From NCBI GenBank assembly GCA_965223255.1, contig CBDCWA010000003.1, positions 620,001 to 684,000 on the forward strand: DNA of 64,000 nucleotides. The letters run 5' to 3'. Shown one piece after another: positions 18,882 to 26,876 of this stretch (the stretch's first letter is position 1; each line of letters begins with the position of its first letter). The notes beneath the pieces are model-generated. The model made no database searches. It was not told where the DNA came from and saw nothing but the letters and a program-made list of their open reading frames with translations. This DNA comes from CBDCWA01 sp965223255 (GTDB taxonomy: Bacteria; Pseudomonadota; Alphaproteobacteria; Rhizobiales; Hyphomicrobiaceae). The position numbers and the translations under genes were made by a program.

Positions 18882-19400
18882 ATGCAACATATCGGTAATG
18901 CATTTAACTTAATCATTTACTGTTTGGGTATATTGAGTCTTGGACTGATTGTCTGGTTAGTAATCTTTGTGCGGAAAACAAAAAAACACGGCCTTCGCGT
19001 CGGTGTAGAAGCACTTGAACCATACCTCGAATCTTTGGTTAGTGCATGTCCTCAATATTCAACCCTTACAATGACAACCAACAATCCGCTCGAGCTTGTT
19101 CAAGCAATGAAAACAAGAGACGAGAACGGTCAGGATATGTTGATTATGAATTTCCCGACCGACCGCATCCAAAGTCAAGTTCTGGCAAATATTACTTCTC
19201 TGCTTCAAGATCGGGGGTACAAATTTGAATATGGCACCTTGGATCACGAGAGTTTTGCAACGTCACATCTGGTCGCAATTCTCGGAGTTGACATTGCCAA
19301 GGCTGCAGCAGTCATGCACGAAGTCTTGCAGCTTGCCTTCAAGCTTAGAACGGATGAGAAATTCTGGTTAAAGCTGGATAAGGCTGAGGCTGAAACGTAA
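18882..19400 (+). CDS. Unknown single-helix membrane protein, candidate immunity protein
   Basis: The 172-residue protein has one N-terminal helix (about 8-29, FNLIIYCLGILSLGLIVWLVIF), then a basic stop (RKTKKHG) and a soluble alpha/beta domain. It starts 12 bases after the RHS stop, so the two are almost certainly co-expressed. Immediate placement after a variable toxin tail is the standard position for a cognate immunity gene, which is the inferred role. No known immunity family is recognised. Confidence 0.65.
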   Translation: MQHIGNAFNLIIYCLGILSLGLIVWLVIFVRKTKKHGLRVGVEALEPYLESLVSACPQYSTLTMTTNNPLELVQAMKTRDENGQDMLIMNFPTDRIQSQVLANITSLLQDRGYKFEYGTLDHESFATSHLVAILGVDIAKAAAVMHEVLQLAFKLRTDEKFWLKLDKAEAET

Positions 19401-19418
19401 GGCACATGCCGTCAAGAC

Positions 19419-19631
19419 GTGCCCAGGGTCAAATTTGAAGGCAACGCACGCATAATTCCTCAAAATCTCTGCACGGATGCAACTCCAGACGAAGTCTTAA
19501 GTTGGTTTCCCGACGGAGCAGATCCTGAATTTGAAACGGATAGTTGGGAAGACTGGGAAAGTACTGGCGAGATTCACACCAGAGTATTTGTACCAAGCAC
19601 TATGAAGCCATTGTTCTTTTGGTATGATTGA
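19419..19631 (+). CDS. Short acidic unknown, possibly a fragment
   Basis: A GTG at 19419 opens a 70-residue frame rich in Asp, Glu and Trp (DGADPEFETDSWEDWESTGEIHTR) that ends at 19631. The acidity would suit an immunity protein binding a basic toxin, and it lies 18 bases after the previous gene. There is no good Shine-Dalgarno, and the end overlaps the start of the orphan RHS frame by 4 bases. It could also be the displaced end of a longer gene lost by recombination with the RHS cassette that begins near 19694. Confidence 0.35.
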   Translation: MPRVKFEGNARIIPQNLCTDATPDEVLSWFPDGADPEFETDSWEDWESTGEIHTRVFVPSTMKPLFFWYD

Positions 19632-21070
19632 AAACATTCCCATTGTTGAGGCCTGGCGAGCACCGAGGTAATCCTGCCAGACCGACTTCATATGGGTCAG
19701 GATTGCCATTCGCACGGCATGCGGCAACCCAAGCAGGTTCTTATGCCTTGACCTATGATACGGCTGGCAATCTCAAAGCCAAGGTCGGCAACGGCATCAA
19801 TCATCAGCTGACGTGGGATGATGAAAACAAGCTCTCCAAGGCGATGATCGGGGCAACTGAATACAATTACATCTACGGCGCTGACAATGCTCGAGTCATC
19901 AAGCGCAAGGTATTGACCGCCGGCAATGATGATACGCTCTATCTCGATAAGGACGCAGAGATCTCACCAACCGGTGAATGGACCAAGTATGTCCATGCGG
20001 ATGTTAAACGCCGCGGCAACGGCGCCAGCGCCTCCAAATTCTTCCATCACCGGGATCATCTAAAAACGATCCGTGTGATCTCTGACAGTACCGGCGCCGA
20101 GGTTAAGCGGACGATCTACTTGGCATTCGGCAAGAAAGAGATTCAGACGGGCACGCACACCGAGTCGAAGGGTTACATTGGAGAACGCCATGACGAGGAA
20201 ACCGGTTATCTGTTCCTCAATGCGCGTTACTTGGACCCCGAACTTGGCCGCTTTATTTCGCCTGACTGGTGGGATCCGAATCAGGAAGGCGTCGGAACCA
20301 ATCGATACTCATATGCGCACAATAATCCGATTAACAAGTCTGATGAAAATGGGCATGTTGTCGTGCCAATTGTTAAGGCAATCGAGCAGATCGCCATACA
20401 TGGCCCGAGAGCTTTGGCGTTAGCACGTAGCTTGTTAAATTTGGCGATGGCTACAGCACCCAAACCGGACAAACCTAAAACAAAGGTCAAAACGACACCA
20501 ACGCCAGGGAACCCCGCGAAAAACGCCTCAAGATCAACGACAAATCAAAAAAAAGAACCAGAGCGCGGACCAGTCACGTTTTCGGTACCGGCAGATGCGA
20601 CTCGAGAACAAGTTCGCGAGATGCAGACTTTTGTGGAAAGATCCAATCGAGCAATTCTTGAAGGGTTTGAGTTTTCTAAGAGGAGTACGCAGGGCCTGGA
20701 ATCACGAAAAAACCAAGCGAACAAAAGGGAGCGAGCACGGGATCCCGCCGCATATGAAGGTAAGGCAGTTGGGCATGTTCCTGATACAGCCTGGCATGGA
20801 CTTCCAGAGAATCCGCCGGCTGGATTTATGGCCATGGATCCTGGTATTAATGCCAAGATAGGTGGATATGCTGGTCCGTATAAGCCTGGCTATGTCGTAA
20901 CGGAATTCGTGCTTGACTACTCAGCTTACGATGCGAAGCATGGGACCAAGGATGGAGTTGCTACTGGTACCGGGGCGGCCGGGGCGGCCGGGGCGGCCAG
21001 CGCTGGCGGCTGGGGACTAGATGACGATCCGTTCGGTGATGATTATGGTGATCATGGAACTGACCAGTAA
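19628..21070 (+). CDS. Orphan RHS core with HxxD-type toxin tail
   Basis: The frame is open for 480 codons from a TTG at 19628. From about 19694-19720 it is nearly identical to the main RHS gene (matching 17560-18190) up to the core motif RFISPDWWDP and DENGH. It then diverges into a different C-terminus of about 240 residues. That tail has a helical Arg/Lys-rich part (ESRKNQANKRERARD), GHVPDTAWHG with His383 and Asp386 as an HxxD pair, and INAKIGGYAGPYKPGY. This resembles HxxD nuclease toxins of the Ntox15/Tde type, tentatively. With no signal peptide, shell or good start, it looks like an orphan tip usable after recombination into the upstream RHS gene. Confidence 0.8.
   Translation: MKTFPLLRPGEHRGNPARPTSYGSGLPFARHAATQAGSYALTYDTAGNLKAKVGNGINHQLTWDDENKLSKAMIGATEYNYIYGADNARVIKRKVLTAGNDDTLYLDKDAEISPTGEWTKYVHADVKRRGNGASASKFFHHRDHLKTIRVISDSTGAEVKRTIYLAFGKKEIQTGTHTESKGYIGERHDEETGYLFLNARYLDPELGRFISPDWWDPNQEGVGTNRYSYAHNNPINKSDENGHVVVPIVKAIEQIAIHGPRALALARSLLNLAMATAPKPDKPKTKVKTTPTPGNPAKNASRSTTNQKKEPERGPVTFSVPADATREQVREMQTFVERSNRAILEGFEFSKRSTQGLESRKNQANKRERARDPAAYEGKAVGHVPDTAWHGLPENPPAGFMAMDPGINAKIGGYAGPYKPGYVVTEFVLDYSAYDAKHGTKDGVATGTGAAGAAGAASAGGWGLDDDPFGDDYGDHGTDQ
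20972..20998 (+). repeat. Three tandem copies of GGGGCGGCC
   Basis: The 9-mer GGGGCGGCC occurs three times in a row and encodes a Gly-Ala-Ala ladder near the C-terminus of the orphan toxin. It separates the toxin body from an acidic Gly/Asp tail and could expand or contract by slippage without changing frame. Confidence 0.85.
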
Positions 21071-21088
21071 ACCCACGGTCATTCAACG

Positions 21089-21586
21089 ATGAATAGAATA
21101 AGCGAAGAGCTGGAAGAAGCCTTGAATCGGCTTGCAAAAATGCAGAAAGATTTGAATAAGCGTGACGGTCTTGCGACCTATGAACCGAATGGGCCGGCGA
21201 CCCCAAATGCCATATCACAGGCTGAAAGAGCTGCCGGTATAACTTTTAGCGACGAATTTAAGTCAGTTTTGTCTACTTTTGATGGATGGCGGGAATTCTT
21301 TATAGAGGTTGATTTGCTTGGAACCAAAGATTTTTTGGAGGGACGTCACAAAAAATTGGAAAAACTTGAAGAATACCACAACTACCTGAGAATAAATGGA
21401 TTAAAAGATGGTGCTGTTATCGTTGGAGGCAGTGAAGACATACTACCCGTAATTATTCATATATCAGCGACATCACCAATAATACCCAATTATTTCATAT
21501 TTTGGGATGTGAAAGAGCAGTTTAGGTGCAAATCTTTTGTTGAATTGGTCAATTGGTTTATAAGTGAGATAAAAACTATACCTTAG
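21089..21586 (+). CDS. SUKH (SMI1/KNR4) family immunity protein
   Basis: The 165-residue protein has the SUKH pattern at residues 35-70: GPATPNAISQAERAAGITF, then FKSVLSTFDGW. A hydrophobic core (GAVIVGGSEDILPVII) and a C-terminal helix (FVELVNWFISEI) follow. SUKH proteins are immunity factors that bind and block nuclease-type polymorphic toxins. It begins 18 bases after the HxxD toxin frame and is markedly AT-rich, both typical of a toxin-immunity cassette. Its stop lies exactly at the junction where RHS homology resumes (21588). Confidence 0.88.
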   Translation: MNRISEELEEALNRLAKMQKDLNKRDGLATYEPNGPATPNAISQAERAAGITFSDEFKSVLSTFDGWREFFIEVDLLGTKDFLEGRHKKLEKLEEYHNYLRINGLKDGAVIVGGSEDILPVIIHISATSPIIPNYFIFWDVKEQFRCKSFVELVNWFISEIKTIP

Positions 21587-21587
21587 G

Positions 21588-22395
21588 GCCAACGGGTCGT
21601 ATTGATGCCATCACGCATGCTGGCCGGGCCAACGACAGCTGGACCTATACCTATGACGATCTTGACCGGCTGACTGGTGCCACCAATGTCGGTGATCCCA
21701 ATCTAACGCAGACGTTTACGTACGACTCTGCCCACAACATGACCTTCAACTCCAAGGTGGGCACCTATACCTATCCGACCCAGGGATCAGGCGCTGTGCG
21801 TCCGCATGCGGCAACGCAGGCCGGGCCTTATGCCTTGACCTACGATGCGGCCGGCAATCTCAAATCCAAGGTCGGCAACGGCGTCAATCATCAATTGACT
21901 TGGGATGCTGAAAACAAGCTTTCCAAGGTGATGATCGGGGCAACTGAGTACAATTACATCTATGGTGCCGACAACGCCCGCGTCATCAAGCGCAAGGTAT
22001 TGACCGCCGGCAATGACGATACGCTCTATCTCGATAAGGACGTAGAGATCTCACCAACCGGTGTTTGGACCAAGTATGTCCATGCTGATGTCAAACGCCG
22101 CGGCAACGGCGCCAGCGCCTCCAAATTCTTCCATCACCGGGATCATCTAAAAACGATCCGTGTGATCTCTGACAGTACCGGCGCCGAGGTTAAGCGGACG
22201 ATCTACTTGGCATTCGGCAAGAAAGAGATTCAGACGGGCACGCACACCGAGTCGAAGGGTTACATTGGAGAAAGCCATGACGAGGAAACCGGTTATCTGT
22301 TCCTCAATGCGCGCTATATGGACCCCGAACTAGGTAGGTTCATCTCACCCGATTGGTGGGATCCGAATCGGCCAGGTGTGGGAATAAATCGATGA
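21588..22395 (+). pseudogene. Third RHS core copy, cut off before its toxin tail
   Basis: From GGGCCAACGGGTCG onward the sequence follows the main RHS gene (about 17335-18140) in frame: THAGRANDSWTYTYDDLDRLTG, through the IYGADNARVIKRK segment to RFISPDWWDP and GVGINR, where TGA occurs at 22393-22395. The intact copies continue at this point with YSYSFNDPINKSD. The break falls just before the invariant end of the RHS core, and no toxin or immunity gene follows. Part of it (about 22000-22310) is nearly identical to the second copy rather than to the first, pointing to recent conversion or duplication. Confidence 0.88.
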
Positions 22396-23164
22396 AAAAT
22401 CTCAGGCCACCCAATAGTTGATCAAAAAAATATATAGACTTTTTAAAACCGAAACCGCCGTTCTTATATGTTTTCGGATTTCAGTACCAATTATTAGCAA
22501 TGCTCAATCTGGAATTGCCGTTTCCTGGACGGTAGGAGTCCGTACGCGGGAATTTCGACCTTTCTGACCACACCCCCCCCTGTCAGGGTCAAAAAGACGC
22601 TCAGGGCAGATCTAAGCTCCGGGAACGCCACGGTGATCAAAGCGAACCAAGGCAGGATCTGTACCGCAGACCACTTCGAACCGTTAGTAGCATCACAAAC
22701 TGAAACGGCAGAGGAGAGTGGGTCACCGGACGTGACACCTGCTGTAGTTGCGAGCTGTCCCGTTGCAGCGGCGATGTCCAGATCTAGCTTTCATCTGCGT
22801 TGGGCACCGTGCAAAGTCATGGGTGACGCGGAACATTCGTGTGCATCCCATGTTAGTTCATGCTTAGGCCCTCGTTGGGTTACCAGCCGCATCGGGGCCG
22901 CTTGATGTTAGGGCGAAGTCATAAACAAAAGATTCCCGATCTACCCGTCCTGAGAAAAAACTATACGAAATTCGGCATGCCTTTGAGCGAGAACACTTTC
23001 TCTTTTTGAAATGCGGTTCAGGCCCTGGTTTAATTTTATAACCCTCGCAATTCAAAATGCGCCAGCGCCCCGCCGGTCTCCTTTCGAGCCGAAAAAAGAT
23101 TTGAATTTTGAAAATGATATTTCGTGAAGTTGGGACCAATTTTTATATTTTGGGGCCGCGCCCT
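22396..23164. other. Gene-free stretch between the RHS array and the integrated element
   Basis: No credible gene is seen here. A 90-codon frame at 22633-22905 has no recognisable sequence or start signal. The stretch includes a C-rich run near 22571-22580 and AT-rich DNA at 22420-22500. The far end of the integrase element probably lies in it, but no second copy of the tRNA fragment found at 28385 is visible. Confidence 0.6.
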
Positions 23165-23397
23165 CTAAAGGGGCGGCCGACTACCCGGTAGGACGTACCC
23201 CTTTAGGGGTAGAACCGGGTGCACCGGGTAAAGCCCCGTTTTTCGGGGGTTTCCGGTTGGTTTTGTAACCGGGTGCAATTTCGAACCGGGTGCACTTCCA
23301 AAATGCCCGTAAAATAGGCGTTTTCGAAGCGTTGCACTTGGTTGCGCCGGTATGATTTGCACCCGGTGCACCGGGAGCAAATCCCGAACCGGGTGCA
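23165..23397. repeat. Iteron-like and palindrome-rich zone beside the primase gene
   Basis: The 11-mer AACCGGGTGCA occurs at 23213, 23267, 23284 and 23387, and an inverted 10-of-11 copy lies at 23358-23367. A 9-bp inverted repeat pairs CTAAAGGGG (23165-23173) with CCCCTTTAG (23198-23206) and encloses CTACCCGGTAG. CCCCG-TTTTT-CGGGG forms a further hairpin near 23234-23248. This lies just beyond the 3' end of the prim-pol/helicase gene. Repeats of this kind commonly mark replication origins of plasmids and satellites; that function is inferred. Confidence 0.7.
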
Positions 23398-23424
23398 CTG
23401 CTTTCGTGAGACAACGTGATGTCT

Positions 23425-25419
23425 TCAGCATGCTGGCGGTTCATCCTCGGAATGATCTTCGACTAAGGCGTATCGCTTGCGGATGGTTCTATTTCCGGAC
23501 TTGTATTCTTCAAGTTGCAGCCACGGGCCCTCAAGCACCGCTACTGCCGCCTTGATCTCTGCACGGCTGTAATCGGTATCGGTCTGCTTCTGTTGCAGTT
23601 CTTTGGCAATGTAATTCCCGGCATTCTCAGAAGAACTAAGGTTGTAACCAGCTTTAATCAGTTCCTTTGACTTCGCCTGAACGTAGGTTTTGCAATCGGC
23701 AACACGTTTTGGATTGTTAGAGAGCGGAGTAAAAACACCTCTATCAAACAAACAAGTCAGAGGTGGTAGGGGACCGCTCTCACTTGGATTGATCTTTATA
23801 TGAGTTATTACGCGTATCTTGGAATCCGCTCCACTTTTAGATTTTTGCGAACGCTTGGGTTTATCACCCTCGCCAAAATCAAGCTTGAGTGCCGAGCGAG
23901 GGGTATTGAGCCAAGCGGTAGATCCGGACGCTGCGTGGGTATCATTGGTTGCGGAGCCCTTGCTCTCATGCGCAATCAGGACAATTGCAATTTCGCTTTC
24001 GTAAGCAAGCCCATTGAGGCCGTTGATGAACCGAGTGACAGCACTCCGTTCGTTTTCGTTCCCTGTGAATAGATGGGATACCCCATCCAAGACAAGCAAC
24101 TTCATCTCTGGATTAGATTTTATATATTTATCAATAGATTTAAGGTCTTTAGTTGGCTCTTTTCCATCTCCAAGGGTCACGTCTTGACCAACTGCACTCC
24201 TAATGTGCATTCGATGCGCAATTGATTTGAAGTCAATGTCCAGCTGATTGCAGATGTTCTTAGTTCGTCTATGAAGCTCGTTGTCACTATCTTCGCATAA
24301 AAGACCGGCTACATGGCCCTGTTCGACTTTGTAGCCTAAAAAGTCGGTTCCGGACGCTACTGAAATCATCAATTGAAGAGTAAGCATCGTCTTGCCGCGT
24401 CCACCTGCCGAAGAAAGAACCGTAACTACACCTTCCGGAATGTACCCCTCCGCTACCCACTTGGTAGGTTCGGGGACCTTGTCTATCCAGCGCGTCGCAG
24501 TTGTGAAGAAATCTTCGGATAGGTCGTCAGATTCATCGTCTTCAAACTTCGGCGGTGATGGAATGTCGGAAAAGTCTGCTTGTGGGGTGTTTGCACCGGG
24601 CGCTGATTTGCTATTGAGCCAAGCCGATTGAACCACTTTCTCTAATTCGTATTCGTCAAGGGGCGGATTACATTTGGTGTTCCAATAATCGAGCATAGTC
24701 TCGTAAATCCGCGTTTCACTCAGGCCGTGCTCCTTCAGCTGGCATGCAACTTTGAAAGCAGTGTTGTTGCGCGTGCCTTCTAGAGTTTCAAGAAGGGTCT
24801 CAAGATAGGCTATACCGCGCTGCACATTACTTGGCAGGTCTAGCTCGCAAAGCGGCGTTTGTGTGTTTCCCCGTTTTTCGCCGGGTTTACTTAGCCGCGG
24901 CAAAAGAGTCTGAGGAACCAAAACCGTTTTGGTATCGTTCGAAATCTTATAAGCTTCACCGTCTATCGTGCTCCCCGGTCCAACGGCGTATCCGCCCGTT
25001 GCTCTTACGTTTATGCCCGGAGCAAGATCGCGCTGGCCGATAGCCGTATCGCTGGAATAATAGATGTGAATCCCATCTGTTGGCGTCGTGACTTGTAGCG
25101 TGTTGGGGAATTCCACGCCATCAACAGCCAAATCTTCTAGAGACTGCAAGCCGGGTTGGCCGTGTTTAACGTCAACATCTAGGACAACGCCGCCACCGGT
25201 TTCAACGGCGTAGTTCATATTTGGCCGCCGCTCGAACCACTCGCGCAACTTCGCTTTGTCACGCGTGGCGACCGTCACACCTTCGTCGGCATAAGGTAAC
25301 TTGGTGTTCGGCCAGAGTGGGAAGACGGCAAAGCCTTCGTCAATCATCCGGCATGCTAGAGCGTATCTCTCTTCAAACTCCTCTACGGAACAATCGAAGT
25401 GGCCACCATCTCCAGGCAT
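23425..25419 (-). CDS. Fused prim-pol primase/polymerase and RepA-like helicase
   Basis: The 664-residue protein has an N-terminal bifunctional primase/polymerase domain (about 15-190), seen as FPLWPNTKLPY, VVLDVDVKHGQPG with the metal-binding Asp pair, and the HIYYSSD and GGYAVGPGS motifs. A primase C-terminal-like helical section (about 210-270) follows. The RecA-like ATPase starts near 330, with Walker A SSAGGRGKTMLT and Walker B LKLLVLDGVSHLF. This is the replication protein architecture of P4-like satellites and integrated plasmids. ATG at 25419 follows GGAGGAG and shares its A with the stop of the preceding gene (TGATG), so the two are translationally coupled. Confidence 0.9.
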   Translation of the reverse strand: MPGDGGHFDCSVEEFEERYALACRMIDEGFAVFPLWPNTKLPYADEGVTVATRDKAKLREWFERRPNMNYAVETGGGVVLDVDVKHGQPGLQSLEDLAVDGVEFPNTLQVTTPTDGIHIYYSSDTAIGQRDLAPGINVRATGGYAVGPGSTIDGEAYKISNDTKTVLVPQTLLPRLSKPGEKRGNTQTPLCELDLPSNVQRGIAYLETLLETLEGTRNNTAFKVACQLKEHGLSETRIYETMLDYWNTKCNPPLDEYELEKVVQSAWLNSKSAPGANTPQADFSDIPSPPKFEDDESDDLSEDFFTTATRWIDKVPEPTKWVAEGYIPEGVVTVLSSAGGRGKTMLTLQLMISVASGTDFLGYKVEQGHVAGLLCEDSDNELHRRTKNICNQLDIDFKSIAHRMHIRSAVGQDVTLGDGKEPTKDLKSIDKYIKSNPEMKLLVLDGVSHLFTGNENERSAVTRFINGLNGLAYESEIAIVLIAHESKGSATNDTHAASGSTAWLNTPRSALKLDFGEGDKPKRSQKSKSGADSKIRVITHIKINPSESGPLPPLTCLFDRGVFTPLSNNPKRVADCKTYVQAKSKELIKAGYNLSSSENAGNYIAKELQQKQTDTDYSRAEIKAAVAVLEGPWLQLEEYKSGNRTIRKRYALVEDHSEDEPPAC

Positions 25420-26249
25420 CACCGCTCCTCCACAATAGCAATAGGTTTGTAGCTGACGATCCTTTTCTGAAGATTTGCACCGCCGGTCTTGCGACCTAAT
25501 TGGTTAGCTCTTTCGGTTTGGGCAGAAAAGATTATCCGGTTGGGATGCGCGTAGCTTTGTGTGTTGTGTAGGTTATCGAGGGAGAGCAGGGGACCGTCTT
25601 GATCGAGCCTTTCAGATGGACGGGGTTCCTTGAGCAGTCGCATCCGACCCCTCTCCTCGCTCTTGACCGTTCTGAGCTGAAACACTGTTGATAGGTTTCT
25701 CGCGGGAGACATCGCCTGCTCGTAGCACCAGTTCCCCAAATATATGATCGAGCATCCGGTCTCTTCGGCGATAGCTCGCGCATCCGAATAATCAGTTTGC
25801 TGTTGCAACGAAGGCAGAATAGCTACTTCGGTTTCATCGTATTTTATGAAATTGAAAAACTGCCGACGCTGATGAATTCCCCAGCGAGAGTGCGCGCCAT
25901 GGAAATAAGAAAATCGTCCGTTTAGACAATGCTCTTGCAACCCGTGGAAACTCCGAAACTGTTGCCAGTGATCTCTGAGCGCCGAAATAGGCACCCGGGT
26001 AGCGAGGAGGGTTCTCTTGGGTTCTTTGAAATTTCGCAAATAGCCCATTAAGTTCGGTCGTCCCAGCGCGCTGGAATATGCCAACTGGTTGGAGAACTCC
26101 AGCGGAAGCGCCGCATTTGGTTCAGCAAAAACTAAATGTACCGTGCCAGGGACAAGAAATGGCGACTTAATTCCGGGCCTTAGGGGCAAAGTGCGTATGG
26201 GAATTCGATCAAGTTCTAGTGGTCCAAACGACTCCGATATAGACATCAT
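25419..26249 (-). CDS. Unknown element protein coupled to the primase-helicase
   Basis: The 276-residue protein starts at ATGATG after TAGGAGC and overlaps the primase gene by one base. A stretch near 30-65 (GTVHLVFAEPNAALPLEFSNQLAYSSALGR) is laid out like the first strand, P-loop and helix of a RepA/RecA-fold ATPase, but the GKS/T is absent. CSIIYLGNW near 170 could be an equivalent Walker B strand without acidic residues. It may be a catalytically dead helicase relative or an accessory replication factor. No family is recognised; the fold suggestion is inference. Confidence 0.6.
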   Translation of the reverse strand: MMSISESFGPLELDRIPIRTLPLRPGIKSPFLVPGTVHLVFAEPNAALPLEFSNQLAYSSALGRPNLMGYLRNFKEPKRTLLATRVPISALRDHWQQFRSFHGLQEHCLNGRFSYFHGAHSRWGIHQRRQFFNFIKYDETEVAILPSLQQQTDYSDARAIAEETGCSIIYLGNWCYEQAMSPARNLSTVFQLRTVKSEERGRMRLLKEPRPSERLDQDGPLLSLDNLHNTQSYAHPNRIIFSAQTERANQLGRKTGGANLQKRIVSYKPIAIVEER

Positions 26250-26392
26250 TAAGCTCCTACAAAAGGAGCGAAACAGATTCCGATATCACGATTGTTTATA
26301 AGAAAAATCAGACTTAGGAGTTGCTAAATCTAACCAGGACTACTAAGATAATTACACCCAGAATTACCAAAGTTCGCCTTACGCAATATCGG

Positions 26393-26429
26393 AACGCCCT
26401 AGGGAGCAAAACACGCTCCTTGGGGCGTT
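26393..26429. terminator. Long imperfect hairpin between alpA-like gene and the next gene
   Basis: AACGCCCTAGGGAGC (26393-26407) pairs with GCTCCTTGGGGCGTT (26415-26429) with about three mismatches around a 7-base loop. It lies just beyond the end of the AlpA-like gene. It lacks a clear U-run on either strand, so it could be an attenuator or regulator-binding palindrome instead of a terminator. Confidence 0.4.
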
Positions 26430-26433
26430 TCCG

Positions 26434-26634
26434 TTACGCGCTCATTTCCTTATTAATCCAGTCTGCAATTTCTGATTCCAGCCACCCAGCCTTGCGGCGG
26501 CCGAACTTCTTAGGCTTTGGGAACACACCCTCGTTAGCCCAACGATAGATCGTAGAACGACCAGCTGGAACTCGCTGTAAAACTTGGCCAATATTTAATA
26601 TCCGGCACGAAAGTTTTTCCGAATTAAGTTTCAT
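26434..26634 (-). CDS. AlpA-family helix-turn-helix regulator
   Basis: The 66-residue protein has the AlpA layout: ILNIGQVLQRVPAGRSTIYRWANEG, then FPKPKKFGRRKAGWLESEIADWI. In P4-type islands such proteins activate excision or element gene expression through the integrase. It lies between the integrase and the replication genes, as usual in satellites. The start ATG is followed by Lys/Asn-rich codons and the surroundings are AT-rich. Confidence 0.92.
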   Translation of the reverse strand: MKLNSEKLSCRILNIGQVLQRVPAGRSTIYRWANEGVFPKPKKFGRRKAGWLESEIADWINKEMSA

Positions 26635-26876
26635 CTTCCAATATTACCTTTCAATAAATAAAATGGTTAATAAGAAGGTAAGTACTGGTATATCCGAAGA
26701 GTTCCCACGTCAATCCATAATATTTCCAATCACGCCGCGTAAGTATTTAATTTATAAGTGTAATTTTAAAAGTTAGTTTGAATAACACCCCGTTATTCTC
26801 ATAAAAAACAATGAGTTGTTTTCGCGCCATTTTTTAAAGTCTATTTATAATTCAAAACCCAAAAAAAATTTTTCCG

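Noticed and set aside
22633..22905. 90-codon frame after the RHS remnant
   Set aside because: No similarity recognised, no start signal, and it lies in a likely element boundary region.
23165..23397. CRISPR array
   Set aside because: The repeat is only 11 bases, spacing is irregular, one copy is inverted and there are no cas genes.
23181..23444. Frame overlapping the primase end with repeated APGAPG-like residues
   Set aside because: The repeated residues are simply the translation of the AACCGGGTGCA repeats; no separate gene is supported.
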